A DNA stretch of 64,000 nt from JACVRW01 sp963728495 (GCA_963728495.1 CAVSKI010000002.1:7417-71416), one strand, 5' to 3'; shown: positions 16,901 through 25,938, numbered from the stretch's first letter. The notes: generated by a model not told the origin, from the letters alone. Numbers and translations: made by a program.

Positions 16901-18721
16901 CCAGACCGAGTCGCGCTGCCGGGGGGCGATGGCGTACGGGCGCTCGTCGGCGACGTTCACGCCGAGGTTTTCGAAGAGAGGTAGAACGTCCGACAACGCG
17001 AGCGGCGCACCCGCTCGGTAGACCTTGGCGCGCAAGGCTCCGAGCGGCGCCTCGATCGGGCGGTAGAGCGACAGCGCCAGGTCGTCCTCCTCGGAAAGGG
17101 TCTCGATGCGCCCGATATCCGTGAGCGCCGAGCGGGGCACCCAATCGGCCCGGTAAGCAGTCGGAAACGCCTCGCCGTAGCGACGAAAGAGCGCCGTGCC
17201 GCGCTCCTCGCCGTGCTCCTCGTGCAGCGCCTCCTGGAGATCGTCGCCCCAGGAGCGTGTGGCGGCCACGAGCAGCGTCTCGATCTCACGAGTGTCGACG
17301 TTGGGCAAGCTGCCCGGCTCGACGTAGACCAGGTAGTGCAGCCGCACGAGCACGGATTCCGACACGCGGGTCGAGTAGTCGAGGCTCTGCGCACCGGTCC
17401 TCTGGCGGATGATCCCCTCGATGCGGCGCCGGTTCTCCGTGTTGAAGCGGTCGCGCGGAACGAAGACCAGGCAGGAGATGAAGCGACCGAAGGTATCGCG
17501 GCGCAGAAACAGGCGCAGGCGCTGGCGCTCGCCGAGATGGAGGATGCCGATGGCGATCTCGAACAGCTCGTCGACCGAGATCTGGAAGAGCTCGTCGCGG
17601 GGGTAGGTCTCGAGGATCTCGATCAACGCCTTCTCGTTGTGGCTGCCGGCGGGGAAGGCGGCGCGCTCGAGCACCGCGGCCACCTTGCGGCGCAGGATCG
17701 GCACGTTGGCCGGGCTGGCGTGGTAGGCGCTGTGCGTGTAGAGCCCGAGGAAGCGCCGCTCGCCCACCACGCGCCCCTTCCCATCGAAGCGCTGCACCCC
17801 GACGTAGTCGAGATAGGCGGCGCGGTGCACCGTGGCGCGCTCGTTGGCCTTGGTCAGGTTGAGCAGGCTCGGCGCCAGTGCACGCACCTGCACCGCCGGC
17901 GGCAGCGCACCGCTCTGAGCGCCTGAGGTCTCGCGCAGGATCCCCAGCCCCGAGCCGGCTACCGCTGTCAGCCGCACCTCATCCTCGCCGCTCAGCTCGT
18001 AGTCGCGATAACCCAGGAAGGTGAAGTTGTGGTCCTCGAGCCAGGTCAGGAACTCCACGGCCTCCGCTATGTCGTCGGCGTCCAGCGGGGGTGGGCTCGC
18101 CTGCAACTCGTCCGACAGCTCCAGCGCACGGCTGCGCATCTGCGACCAGTCGTCCACGGCGGCCCGCACCTCGCCGATCACGCGCCGCAGCTCCTGCTCG
18201 ATCTCGCGCAGCTCATCCGGGTCTGTGTGGCGTGCCACCTCGGCGTGGATCACCGACTCCGCCGTCGCCTGCTCGCCCTGGGTGTCGCGGGGGAGGACCT
18301 CGAGGAGCTCCCCGGCCTCGTCGCGGCGCACGCGCATCACCGGGTGGATGATCAGGTGGACGCCGAAGCCGCGCCGGTTGAGCTCCATCGATATCGAGTC
18401 GATGAGGAAGGGAGCGTCGTCGGTCACCACCTCCACGGCGGTGTGAAGCGACTGCCAGCCGTCGCTCTCGAACTGCGGGTTGTACACGCGGATCCGCGTG
18501 GCGCCGGGCCCCCGGCGGCGGGCGAGGTTGAAGTGAGCGAGCGCTGCGCCGTAGACATCGAGCTCGCTGCGGTCGGCCAGATCCTCGGGCGAAACCCAGC
18601 GGTAGTACTGGCGAACGAAAGCTTCCGCCCGCTCGGCCTCGCCTCCGCGGAGTTGTTGCTGGAGGCGGGAGCAGACGGTGTCGAGCAGCGCCTGGTCGAC
18701 GTCTTGCACCTTCATCATCAC
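13910..18721 (-). CDS. gdh: NAD-specific glutamate dehydrogenase, large (GDH180) type
   Basis: A 1603-residue enzyme of the large NAD-GDH family that converts glutamate to 2-oxoglutarate and ammonia. An N-terminal regulatory region (about 1-680) with ACT-like segments precedes the catalytic core. The core is recognisable by RGGIRWSDRREDFRTEVLGL, the Lys-rich MVKNAVIVPVGAKGGFVVKQ strand, the nucleotide-binding VVAADKGTATFSDIAN region and NCD-like GGVDCSDHEVNIKI; a long C-terminal helical domain follows. Intact over 4.8 kb. The start is in an ATG cluster at 18721 (three Met codons within four). It heads an operon with tldD and tldE. It may feed or oppose the glutamate decarboxylase at 41260. 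Confidence 0.95.
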   Translation of the reverse strand: MMMKVQDVDQALLDTVCSRLQQQLRGGEAERAEAFVRQYYRWVSPEDLADRSELDVYGAALAHFNLARRRGPGATRIRVYNPQFESDGWQSLHTAVEVVTDDAPFLIDSISMELNRRGFGVHLIIHPVMRVRRDEAGELLEVLPRDTQGEQATAESVIHAEVARHTDPDELREIEQELRRVIGEVRAAVDDWSQMRSRALELSDELQASPPPLDADDIAEAVEFLTWLEDHNFTFLGYRDYELSGEDEVRLTAVAGSGLGILRETSGAQSGALPPAVQVRALAPSLLNLTKANERATVHRAAYLDYVGVQRFDGKGRVVGERRFLGLYTHSAYHASPANVPILRRKVAAVLERAAFPAGSHNEKALIEILETYPRDELFQISVDELFEIAIGILHLGERQRLRLFLRRDTFGRFISCLVFVPRDRFNTENRRRIEGIIRQRTGAQSLDYSTRVSESVLVRLHYLVYVEPGSLPNVDTREIETLLVAATRSWGDDLQEALHEEHGEERGTALFRRYGEAFPTAYRADWVPRSALTDIGRIETLSEEDDLALSLYRPIEAPLGALRAKVYRAGAPLALSDVLPLFENLGVNVADERPYAIAPRQRDSVWLYDFGLTYSGEDDPDTDDVRGSFEDAFIRAWRGEAESDGYNRLVLRARLSWRHTAMLRAIGRYLRQAGTTFSDRYVEQALAAHPQVARLLVDLFKARFDPERHDPGAADLLVERIEEAVDRVESLDHDRILRNFLGVVQAMLRTNFYAREPGGRSKGCLSFKLDPARLPFLPQPRPRFEIFVYSPRVEGVHLRGGKVARGGIRWSDRREDFRTEVLGLMKAQMVKNAVIVPVGAKGGFVVKQPPPGGDREELEAEVIRCYRTFISGLLDLTDNIVDGEIVPPDDVVRHDEDDPYLVVAADKGTATFSDIANGIATDSGFWLGDAFASGGSTGYDHKGMGITARGAWESVKRHFRELGHDVAGEDFTAVGVGDMSGDVFGNGMLLSRHIRLVGAFDHRHVFLDPDPDAAAGFDERERLFGLPGSSWEDYDADLISPGGGVFPRSAKSISLSEEARAALGIDDERLPPNELIRAILRAPVDLFWNGGIGTYVKASSETQSEAGDKANDAVRVDASELRCRVVGEGGNLGLTQAARIEFALGGGKINTDAIDNSGGVDCSDHEVNIKILLDSVVAAGDLTVKQRNNLLAEMTSAVAERVLRNDYEQTETLTLSEAQSAGMVDVHARFLGDLEAAHKLDRELEELPSGEQLGERKQDDAGLTRPELAVMLAYSKNDLYSELLDSDVPEDPHLSSELDRYFPPPLPERFRPQMQEHRLRREIIATQVANNVLHGGGTTFTYRLHEETGAFASEIARAYAAARDIFEMRRAWTDIEALDGLVAAEVQISMLLEGRRLVERGSRWLLRNVSRPIDIGATVARFSTGAGALFESVPRLLGEGDLEPLRTRSERLESAGVPADVALRVAILPTMFAVFDIVEVADAREVEVEEAAAVHFRLGDRLGLHWLRDRIVALPRDDRWRALARAALRDDIYGLHRGLTAQVLATEGPKGDVEERVDDWIGANPAAARTEKTLAEIRVGKVFDTTTLPVAVREVRNLLLAS

Positions 18722-18986
18722 TCGGGGCTTCAGACTACGCGCCCCGCCCGTCGTGCTACCAGATCATCGGCCCAGGGCGGGGCTTCCGACCGGCTCCGAT
18801 ATGCGCGGAGCGGCGAGCACGCGAAAGCGCCGGCGCCGCCGCCGGCGCGCTCGTGCAGATGCGCCGCTGCCGACCGGGGCGGGAGAGGGGGCCGGCAACC
18901 AAAGGCGCAGCGCGGTGCTGGGCGAGACCATGCAGACAGCTTCGCGCGCCGCCGGCAGGGCGTGTGAGCCGTTGGTCACACAGGCG

Positions 18987-19376
18987 CTACGCGCCGCGCG
19001 GCGCCGAGTCGTCGAGCACCACTCGCATGAGGTCGCGGATGGAGAGCATCCCGACGATCTCGTCGCCCTCCATGATGGGTAGGTGGCGAAAGCCGCCGTG
19101 AATCATGAGCGTCGCCGCCTGTCGGGTGCTCTCGTCGGACTCGAGGGTGTCCGGGTCTCTGGTCATGCAGTCCGAGACCAGCGTGCGCTCGTCCAGCCCA
19201 GCGGCCACCGCGCGCAGCACGTCGCGCTCGGTAAGGATGCCCACCAGACGCTCGTCCTCGATCACCATCACCGCGCCGACGTCGCGCGAGACCATTCGCT
19301 TTGCGACTTCGGTAATCGGCACCCCGGCCGAGACGGTCAGCAGGTCGCGCGACATGTGGCTGCTGACGAGCGGCAT
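18987..19376 (-). CDS. CBS-domain pair protein
   Basis: 129 residues made almost wholly of two CBS motifs: residues about 9-60 (DLLTVSAGVPITEVAKRM...GILTERDVLR) and 72-122 (DPDTLESDESTRQAATLM...GMLSIRDLM). Tandem CBS pairs form a Bateman module that binds adenosyl ligands such as AMP, ATP or SAM. With no fused effector domain it is probably a stand-alone regulator. ATG at 19376 is used here; an internal ATG at 19355 is possible. It is divergent from the alpha/beta hydrolase, with about 105 bp between starts. The 265 bp on its other side, up to gdh, holds only low-complexity GC-rich sequence. Confidence 0.88.
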   Translation of the reverse strand: MPLVSSHMSRDLLTVSAGVPITEVAKRMVSRDVGAVMVIEDERLVGILTERDVLRAVAAGLDERTLVSDCMTRDPDTLESDESTRQAATLMIHGGFRHLPIMEGDEIVGMLSIRDLMRVVLDDSAPRGA

Positions 19377-19481
19377 GCGGGCACTGTAACCGCCCCGCAG
19401 GGCTCTGTGATAGGCGGTACGCTGCCCGCACGCGCCGCTCCGCTCGGCGGTCGGCGGGGGTCGACAAAGGGAGACATCTTC

Positions 19482-21153
19482 ATGCAGGGAGCTCGGTTGC
19501 GCTTCTCGGTCCTCGCCGTTCTTCTCCTGAGTTTGCTCCTCCTGCCGGCTGCGGCGCCCGCGGCGGCGCGCTCCACAGCGGAGATCCCGGGCACGAACAG
19601 GGCGCCGGTTCCCGCCCTCGACTGGGGTCCCTGTCCCGCGTCGAGCCCCGAGGAAGAGGAGGCACTCGCCGGCCTACGAATGCACGGTTGCCGAGGTGCC
19701 GCTGTCCTACCGCGACCCGGACGGCCAGAGCATCGAGCTCGGCCTTGGCCGGCTGCCGGCGGCCAACCCCGAGCGCAAGCTCGGCTCCCTTTTCTGGAAC
19801 CCCGGCGGCCCCGGCGGTTCTGGCCGCATCCCGCCGATCTTCTCCGAGGCGCTTCACCGGCGCTTCGACCTGATCGGCTTCGATCCGCGCGGCGTCGCCG
19901 CGAGCACACCGCTCAAGTGCTTCCGCTCGAACGAGCAGGCCCGGCGTCTTTTCTTGGCCGACTTCCCGATAACTCCCAAGCAGGAGCAGCGCTTCATTCG
20001 CCTGAACATCCGCGGCACCGATCTGTGCGCGCGGAACGGTGGGCCGATCCTCGAGCACATGAGCACCGCCAATGTCGCTCGCGACCTCGACCTGCTGCGC
20101 CAGGCGGTGGGTGATCCGCAGCTGACCTACCTGGGCTACTCGTACGGCACCGCGGTCGGCGAGTACTACGCGAACCTCTTTCCTGACAAGGTTCGCGCCC
20201 TGACCCTCGATGGCGTAATCGACCCGATCGAGTGGTCCTCCAGCAGTTCCACCGTGCCCGTGGAGTTCACGCTCGGGTCCTTCTTCGGTTCCAATCGCGC
20301 CCTCAACACGTTCCTCGCCGAGTGCGCGGCCGATGTGCGCTGTGCGTTCCGCGAGCCCGGCGTGAACCTGCGGCGCAAGTACGACGAGCTGCTGGCGCGG
20401 GTGCGCCGCGCGCCGGTGGAGCTCGTCGTGGAGGGGGAGCCGGTGGTGGTCACCTACCAGCTCCTGGTCTACGAGACGCTTGGGTTGCTCTACGACGCGT
20501 CCTTGGCGCCGTTCCTGGCCGACTCTCTCCAGACGACCTGGGAGGCCAGCGGTCAGGCGGACCGTCGCGCTGCGCTGCGCGGGGCCGAGCTGCGCAGCGG
20601 CCCCGGCCCTGTGCGTCAGGCGCCCGCGCCCGAGGACGAGCCGTACGAAGGCTGGGAGTGGCTGCCGGCGGTGCAGTGCACCGACTCGGTCAACCCGACC
20701 AACCCGTGGCAGTGGCCGCGCTTCGCCCGCCTTGCCGACCGCCTGGCCCGTCCGTTCGGGGCGGCGTGGGTCTTCTTCTCACAGCCTTGCGCGACCTGGC
20801 CGGCCAGCGACCCCGACCGCTATGCGGGGCCGTGGGACCACCCGACGAACCCGATACTGCTGATCGGCAACTCGCTGGGCGATCCTGCGACTCCCTACGA
20901 GGACGCCGTATCGACCGAGAGCGTGCTCGCCGACGCCCGCCTGCTGACGCTCGAGACGTACGGGCACACGGCGCAGGGCGGCCGCTCGCAATGCATCGAC
21001 GAGGCGGTGGATCGCTACCTGATCCGGTTGCGGCTGCCACCGCCCGGGCTGGTCTGCGAGCCCGACCTCGGCCCGTTCGACCCGATCCCCGAGGAGCCGG
21101 CTCCCCCGCTCGAGGAGCCGGTGGCGCCCGCGCCGGTGGTGCCGGCCGGCTGA
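19482..21153 (+). CDS. Secreted TAP-like alpha/beta hydrolase, one frameshift
   Basis: ATG 19482 opens a signal peptide (residues 6-29, ending PAAARS) and the first 60 residues; the family then continues in another frame from about 19665 (AYECTVAEVPLSYRDPDG). One extra base between 19650 and 19670 explains the break. Catalytic features are all present in the second frame: the oxyanion region NPGGPGGSG, nucleophile elbow GYSYGT, the DPATPYEDA aspartate and the TYGHTAQGG histidine, plus the C-terminal TAP-like domain. It resembles secreted tripeptidyl aminopeptidases of actinobacteria. It is either a real frameshift (then inactive) or an indel in the sequence. It ends in a Pro-rich tail. Confidence 0.82.
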
Positions 21154-21188
21154 CCGACGCGCGTCAACCTCTCGCCATGGCTGATGGC

Positions 21189-21204
21189 GGCGAGGCGCCT
21201 CGCC
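21189..21204. repeat. Perfect 16-bp palindrome after the hydrolase gene
   Basis: GGCGAGGCGCCTCGCC is a perfect palindrome 36 bp after the hydrolase stop. It could fold into a short hairpin in RNA, but no T-tract follows, so it is only a weak terminator candidate. The 200 bp between 21154 and 21355 contains nothing else that was recognised. Confidence 0.3.
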
Positions 21205-21355
21205 GTGCCCGCCGCGATTCGTCGCCGGTGTTACGCTGTGCGAGCGCATTCGCCCCAACTCAACGGCGCGCGCACGTCTCCCGGCTCCAGCATCCGGCCG
21301 GCGTGGGTTCGTGGACCTCAGCGTCCACGAAGGTCGTCACAAGCAGGATCCGAAC

Positions 21356-21787
21356 ATGTCATCTTCCTCGCAGCAGCGACAGGGTCAAGGCGCAGGCAAG
21401 CCTGCGGAGAGGCTCGCCTTCGAGCTCAGCGGTGGCGTCGATGCCCCGTTGGAGGCTCGGCGAGCGCTGCTGGCGGGAGACAACTCGATCCCCGCGGCGA
21501 TTCGTGAAGACATCCTGTTGCTCACGACCGAGCTGGTGACCAACGCCGTGCGCCACGGCGGTGTGGGACCTGAGCAGTCGCTGACCACCGAGGTCCGCTG
21601 GTGGCCCGGGCGGGTGAGGGTCGACGTGACCGACCCCAGTCCGGCAAGCGAGTTCGGCGCGCGCGTTGGGGAAGGCGGCCAGGGTGGTTGGGGTCTGTAC
21701 CTGGTGGACCAAATCGCCCACCGTTGGGGAATCAAGCGCACGCCGTCCAGCACCAAGGTCTGGTTCGAGCTAAGGCCCGAGTCGTGA
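21356..21787 (+). CDS. RsbW-like serine kinase / HATPase_c_2 protein
   Basis: 143 residues with the compact GHKL ATPase fold of anti-sigma factors and stand-alone regulatory ATPases. The N-box reads LTTELVTNAVRHGG, the G1 box VTDPSP, and the G2 region GGWGLYLVDQIAHRWG, followed by the final strand TKVWFELR. ATG 21356 is preferred over an upstream in-frame start at 21311. In actinobacteria these proteins bind anti-anti-sigma factors or act on unknown partners; no sigma factor is adjacent. It stands 18 bp before the histidine kinase and may be co-transcribed with it. Confidence 0.85.
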   Translation: MSSSSQQRQGQGAGKPAERLAFELSGGVDAPLEARRALLAGDNSIPAAIREDILLLTTELVTNAVRHGGVGPEQSLTTEVRWWPGRVRVDVTDPSPASEFGARVGEGGQGGWGLYLVDQIAHRWGIKRTPSSTKVWFELRPES

Positions 21788-21805
21788 GACCGTCCGCACC
21801 ATTGC

Positions 21806-23677
21806 ATGCGGGAAACCCATAGGCTCCCCACCGCAGGAACTGGCCTAGGCCGGGTGTCCGCCTCGAGCCCAAACGTATTTCATCCGGTGCAGGATGTGCG
21901 CCCGATCGGCCCGCGGGCCGTGGCGACCATGGCTGTGGTTGGTGCCGTTCTGGCGGGAACGGCTGCGGTCATCGCCCTGGCGGGCGACATGCCGCACGAG
22001 CTCTCGCTCGCCGAGCGGCATGCCCTGATCATCATCACTCCGATCGCCGTTGGGCTTTACGCCTGGTCCGAGGGCACGCACCGCCGCTTCGGCCGGCTGC
22101 TCGTGCTGGCCGGCGTGGCCTGGTTCTTCGCGTCGCTCGCGGCCTCGAGCGACCCCGTGCTCTACAGCATCGGCCGGGTTTCCTCGTGGATCGTCGAGGC
22201 CGGGCTGATCTACCTGATCCTGGCCTTCCCGTCCGGCCGCCTCAACGCTCCGGTCGACCGCGCGCTCGCTTGGTGCGCGGTTGCGTTAGTCGGGGTCCTC
22301 TTCCTGCCCACGGCGTTCATGTCGGATGCCTTCCCGTCGCCGTCCCACGTGGCTACCTGTAGCGAGGGCTGCCCCGAGAACGCTTTCATGCTGCTGAGTG
22401 CGGAGCCGGCGTTTCTCGATGGCCTTGTTGTTCCGCTGCGCGAGTTCCTCACGGTTGTGCTCCTGATCGCCGTCACCGCGCGCTTGACGTATCGCGTCCG
22501 CCACGCCACGCGTCTGATGCGCAGGACGCTGACCCCGGTGGTGATCGTCGCGATAGTGAGACTCGTTGCTCTTGCCGCCGCGTTGATTCTCCGCCGCACG
22601 GGTGCCGGGGCCGTGACCATCGAGGTGTCCACGGCGGCCGTGTCATTGGCGCTGCCGGTGCTGTCTCTCGGTTTCCTGGCGGGCCTGCTCAGCTGGCGCA
22701 TCCACACCGCGGATGCACTGGTCAACCTCGCCGGCCGGGCGCGAGATCAGGACGGTCCGGATTTGCCTCGCGATGTAATCGCAAGGACCCTGGGCGACTC
22801 CAGCGTTGAGCTCGCCTACTGGCGTCCCGAGGACGGCGGTAGCTGGGTCGACGCCGACGGCCAGAGCGTGCCCATGCCTAGCTCGGGGTCCCAACGCTGC
22901 GCCACGCTCATCCTCCAGGAAGACCGTCCCCACGCGGTGGTCCTACACGACCCCGCTCTGCGAGAGCAGCGCCCCTTCGTGGAGGTGGTTGGAGCCTACG
23001 CGCTCGTATGGCAGCACAACCAACGCCTGGCGCGACGGGTCGACAGCTCCGTGGCTGAGCTACGGGAATCGCGGGCCCGGATCCTGGCCGCCGCCGACGA
23101 CGAACGGCGCCGCATCGAACGCGACCTGCACGACGGCGGCCAGCAGCGCCTGGTGGCGCTGCGCATCAGGCTCGAGCTGGCCGAGGAATCGATGGAGCAG
23201 GACCCCGCCCGCACCCGACGCATGCTGCACCGTCTCGGCGACGACATCGACGCCGCCATCGACGATCTGCGCTCACTGGCGGCCGACGTCTACCCCTCCC
23301 TACTGGCAGCGCGCGGGCTGTCCGACGCGATCCGCACCGCCGCGCTGCAATCGCCCCTCGCGGTGTCCGTCGAGGTGAACGGCAGCGACCGCTACCTCGA
23401 GGAGGTCGAGACCGCCGCCTACTTCTGCTGCCTCGAAGCGCTGCAGAACGTGGCCAAGCACGCGCCGGACGCGGAGACGGTGTCTGTCTCGCTAAACCGA
23501 AATGGTGACCTTCGCTTCGAGGTGCGCGACGACGGCCCCGGCTTCGCGATGAACGGCTCCAACCCGGGCAGCGGGCTGATGAACATGCGCGACCGCATTG
23601 AGGCCGTGGGAGGCGAGCTCGCGATTCGTTCCCGGCCCGGAGCGGGGACTGAGATCGTGGGGACGATCCCCGTCTAA
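21806..23677 (+). CDS. Membrane sensor histidine kinase, NarX/DesK type
   Basis: 623 residues. The N-terminal half has about eight transmembrane helices (residues 35-300). It is followed by a GAF-like region and a HisKA_3 dimerisation domain with the phospho-acceptor His in ERDLHDGGQQRLVALRIR (about residue 440). The HATPase domain shows CCLEALQNVAKHA (N box), VRDDGPGF (G1) and GSGLMNMRDRIEAVGG (G2). Such kinases phosphorylate NarL-type regulators; the only neighbour is a receiver-only protein on the opposite strand, so the true partner may be elsewhere. The start at ATG 21806 is plausible, GTG 21854 also possible. The end overlaps the convergent receiver gene by 4 bp. Confidence 0.92.
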   Translation: MRETHRLPTAGTGLGRVSASSPNVFHPVQDVRPIGPRAVATMAVVGAVLAGTAAVIALAGDMPHELSLAERHALIIITPIAVGLYAWSEGTHRRFGRLLVLAGVAWFFASLAASSDPVLYSIGRVSSWIVEAGLIYLILAFPSGRLNAPVDRALAWCAVALVGVLFLPTAFMSDAFPSPSHVATCSEGCPENAFMLLSAEPAFLDGLVVPLREFLTVVLLIAVTARLTYRVRHATRLMRRTLTPVVIVAIVRLVALAAALILRRTGAGAVTIEVSTAAVSLALPVLSLGFLAGLLSWRIHTADALVNLAGRARDQDGPDLPRDVIARTLGDSSVELAYWRPEDGGSWVDADGQSVPMPSSGSQRCATLILQEDRPHAVVLHDPALREQRPFVEVVGAYALVWQHNQRLARRVDSSVAELRESRARILAAADDERRRIERDLHDGGQQRLVALRIRLELAEESMEQDPARTRRMLHRLGDDIDAAIDDLRSLAADVYPSLLAARGLSDAIRTAALQSPLAVSVEVNGSDRYLEEVETAAYFCCLEALQNVAKHAPDAETVSVSLNRNGDLRFEVRDDGPGFAMNGSNPGSGLMNMRDRIEAVGGELAIRSRPGAGTEIVGTIPV

Positions 23678-24069
23678 GCCGCCGCCCCGTGGGTTTCCCA
23701 CAGCCGGCGCAGCATCCCGGGACCGAACTCCTGCTTGCGCACCAGGGCCACGGCGCCCGAGGTCTTGGCCTCCGGCGCGATCGCCGCGCTCTCGTCCACC
23801 GAGATCAGGACCACCACGGTCTCGGGGTGGCCCTCCGAGATCCGCCGGGCCGTCTCGATTCCGTCCATTCCGGGCATGTGGACATCGAGCAGCACGAGCG
23901 CGGGCCTGAGTCTCGTGACGGCGTCGAGCGCATCGGCTCCGCATGCCGCGCCGCCGACCCACACGAAGCCCGGAGTCGCCGCCACCACCTCGCGGGCAAC
24001 GTCGAGGAAGATCGGCTGATCATCGACTCCCAGAACCGCTATGCGCTTGCCCTCAGACAGGCCTTTCAC
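23674..24069 (-). CDS. Single-domain response regulator receiver
   Basis: 131 residues covering only a CheY-like receiver: acidic pair near VLGVDDQP, phospho-acceptor Asp in LVLLDVHMPGMDG (about residue 61), the LISVDES switch strand and the conserved Lys in ALVRKQEFG. No DNA-binding domain follows, so it must act through protein contacts or as a phosphate sink. It is convergent with, and overlaps by 4 bp, the histidine kinase gene, a likely functional partner by proximity. Confidence 0.88.
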   Translation of the reverse strand: MKGLSEGKRIAVLGVDDQPIFLDVAREVVAATPGFVWVGGAACGADALDAVTRLRPALVLLDVHMPGMDGIETARRISEGHPETVVVLISVDESAAIAPEAKTSGAVALVRKQEFGPGMLRRLWETHGAAA

Positions 24070-24126
24070 ACCTCAGCTGCATTCGGATGGTCCATGTGAT
24101 TCCAGCGCAGGTGATCTCGATTCGCG

Positions 24127-24143
24127 TCACCCCAATGGGATGA
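24127..24143. promoter_or_regulatory. TCAYCC-N5-GGRTGA box 1
   Basis: TCACCCCAATGGGATGA, an inverted repeat with 6-bp arms and a 5-bp spacer. It lies between the receiver gene and the helical protein/RDD operon. A TCAGGT hexamer follows 31 bp later (24175-24180), one helical turn further than in most copies, and ATG 24199 comes 18 nt after that. Confidence 0.75.
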
Positions 24144-24198
24144 GCCGTCACGTGTGCGCTTGCGCTCGGAGCTCTCAGGTGCGACCGTTGAGGGACGG

Positions 24199-24861
24199 AT
24201 GGCGGACTCGCCCTTTGCCAATGCCGCTCGCCTGACCGGCGTTCTCGGTGGCGCCGCCCTGCGCCCGGTGGCCGGGGCCGGAAGGCTCGGGATCAGGGCC
24301 ACGCTGGCGGTCGTCGGTGGCGTTCGCGCGCTTCCGCAGCGGGCGGTGAGCGGTGCTCTCGAGGGGCCGATCGTGGAGGCGGTCACGCGCGAGGTGATCC
24401 GTCATCACGTGCTGGAGCGGGTTACCGGGGAGCTGGTGGCGAGCGAGGCGGTGGGCAACGTGACCGACACCGTCCTGGCCGGCAACACGCTCGACACGGT
24501 CTCGGACCGGGTACTCGCCGACGGCGTGGTCGAGCAGGCCGTGGCCCGAGTCCTCGACGGCCCGGAGCTCGAGCGCGTCGTGAGCTCCGCGCTCGACAGC
24601 CCGGCGATGGAGCGTCTGGTGGCGCGGGTCGTGGAGAGCAAGCTGGTCGACCAGGCGATGGCGCGCCTGCTGGAGAGCGACGAACTGTGGCTGTTCGTGG
24701 ACGAGATCGCCCACAGCCCGGCGGTCACGGACGCGATCGCCCAGCAGAGTCGGGGCTTCGCCGATCAGGTGGCCGGCGGCGTGCGGACGAGGTCTCGCAG
24801 TGCCGACACGTGGCTGGAGGCAAAGGTCCAGCGCGCGCTGCGCCGGCAGGCATCGCGGTGA
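24199..24861 (+). CDS. Helical protein of unknown function, paired with RDD gene
   Basis: 220 residues, no recognised family. The sequence is Ala/Val/Leu/Glu-rich with repeating short helices of similar pattern (VLAGNTLDTVSDRVLADG, VLDGPELERVVSSALDSP, VVESKLVDQAM), suggesting about eight degenerate helical repeats of 16-18 residues. ATG 24199 has GAGGGA just upstream; a GTG at 24154 is an alternative. The stop overlaps the RDD gene start (GTGA), so the two are translationally coupled, and box 1 lies in the promoter region. A membrane-associated or scaffold role with the RDD protein is a guess. Confidence 0.6.
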   Translation: MADSPFANAARLTGVLGGAALRPVAGAGRLGIRATLAVVGGVRALPQRAVSGALEGPIVEAVTREVIRHHVLERVTGELVASEAVGNVTDTVLAGNTLDTVSDRVLADGVVEQAVARVLDGPELERVVSSALDSPAMERLVARVVESKLVDQAMARLLESDELWLFVDEIAHSPAVTDAIAQQSRGFADQVAGGVRTRSRSADTWLEAKVQRALRRQASR

Positions 24862-25418
24862 GCCACGCCGTCCGCCCCTCCGCGGCGCCCGCCCCTATCT
24901 CCGACCCGGTGTCCGCCTCCGAGACCTCCGCGCTCGCCGAACGGGCCTACCAGGGGCTGGTAACGCGTTCGATCGCGTTCGCGATCGATGGGGCGATCAT
25001 CAACGTGGTGGCGATCGTGGTGGGCACGGGGGTCGCGCTCGCCCTGTCGGTGCTGCACCTGCCGGAGTCGCTCGACCCGATACTGGTCGCGCTGGGAGGG
25101 GCAAGCTACCTGCTCGGGTCGATCGGCTACTTCGTGGTCCTGTGGTCGTCCACCGGGGAAACCGCCGGCGACCGGGTCATGCGGATTCGCGTGATAATGG
25201 CCGACGGCGGTGGGCCACCCCGCCCCCTGCGGGCGCTGGTGCGGTTGGGCGCGTTGATTCTGGCCGTCATCCCACTCGGCGCGGGGCTCCTTCCGATCCT
25301 TGTGGACCAGCGCCGCCGTGGGGCGCACGACATGCTGGTGGGCACGGTTGTGGTGGCCTCCCCCGACCCGACGCCGGCCTCAACCGGCGCTGCTGTCAGT
25401 GGGAGACGATCACCTTGA
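24858..25418 (+). CDS. RDD family membrane protein
   Basis: 186 residues from GTG 24858 (GTGA overlap with the upstream gene). The RDD domain occupies residues about 25-165: LVTRSIAFAIDGAIINVVAI (the Arg and Asp of the family name), two long hydrophobic helices, GETAGDRVMRIRV, and the final DQRRRGAHDMLVGTVVV motif. RDD proteins are integral membrane proteins, some linked to ion transport or stress; no specific substrate is shown here. The 3' end overlaps the convergent gene 25396-25920 by 23 bp. Confidence 0.88.
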   Translation: MSHAVRPSAAPAPISDPVSASETSALAERAYQGLVTRSIAFAIDGAIINVVAIVVGTGVALALSVLHLPESLDPILVALGGASYLLGSIGYFVVLWSSTGETAGDRVMRIRVIMADGGGPPRPLRALVRLGALILAVIPLGAGLLPILVDQRRRGAHDMLVGTVVVASPDPTPASTGAAVSGRRSP

Positions 25419-25920
25419 GCACCACCAGCAACAGGCCCAGGGCGGCGCTGGACAGGCCACCGAGTATCACCTGAGCGCGGGTGCCGCCGGCGATGTCGCG
25501 AAGAACGGCGCCCCACACGAACAGCAGGCCCACGTTCACGCCCGTCGCGATCCACAGCGCAGTCGCGACTGTGTAGAGATCGAAGCTCGCGAGTGCGAGG
25601 ACAATCGATGCCGGAAACGCCGCCTGCACGATTGGCCATTCGTGCCGAAGGCCCCTAAGGAGCACATGGCGGTCGACCGGCGTGCGCGCCCGTGCCGCGG
25701 CGTCCAGCGCGTGGGCCCAGGCATGGGCAAGCGCAAACACCAGCGCCGTCACGACCAGCGCGGCGATCATGAGGCCGATCCGCTCCTCGTTCTGCTCGAG
25801 CGTGGCGATCACGGAGGTCACGAGGATGAGCCCGTAGAGGCTCCCCTCCAGGTTGCCTCGCGGCACCAGGTGGCCGAAGCGAGAGCCCGACCTGTCATCC
25901 GGGCGCGTCAGGACACCCAC
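25396..25920 (-). CDS. Hypothetical four-helix membrane protein
   Basis: 174 residues with four probable transmembrane helices (about 28-42, 48-68, 103-135 and 145-172) and no recognised domain. A conserved-looking NLEGSLYGLILVTSVIA start of helix 1 and Arg-rich loops are the only landmarks. ATG 25920 touches the regulatory box at 25922-25938, so transcription from that box would leave almost no leader; a start further in is possible. It converges on the RDD gene and overlaps it by 23 bp. Confidence 0.6.
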   Translation of the reverse strand: MGVLTRPDDRSGSRFGHLVPRGNLEGSLYGLILVTSVIATLEQNEERIGLMIAALVVTALVFALAHAWAHALDAAARARTPVDRHVLLRGLRHEWPIVQAAFPASIVLALASFDLYTVATALWIATGVNVGLLFVWGAVLRDIAGGTRAQVILGGLSSAALGLLLVVLKVIVSH

Positions 25921-25921
25921 C

Positions 25922-25938
25922 TCACCCCTTCCGGGTGA
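25922..25938. promoter_or_regulatory. TCAYCC-N5-GGRTGA box 2
   Basis: TCACCCCTTCCGGGTGA, a perfect match to the consensus, between divergent genes. On the plus side a weak -10-like GAGAAT (25961-25966) begins after 22 bp, followed by a leader with AGGAGG (25997-26002) ahead of ATG 26010. Confidence 0.75.

Noticed and set aside
18722..18986. GC-rich CGCCGG repeats between gdh and the CBS gene as a functional repeat
   Set aside because: Simple low-complexity sequence without regular units.
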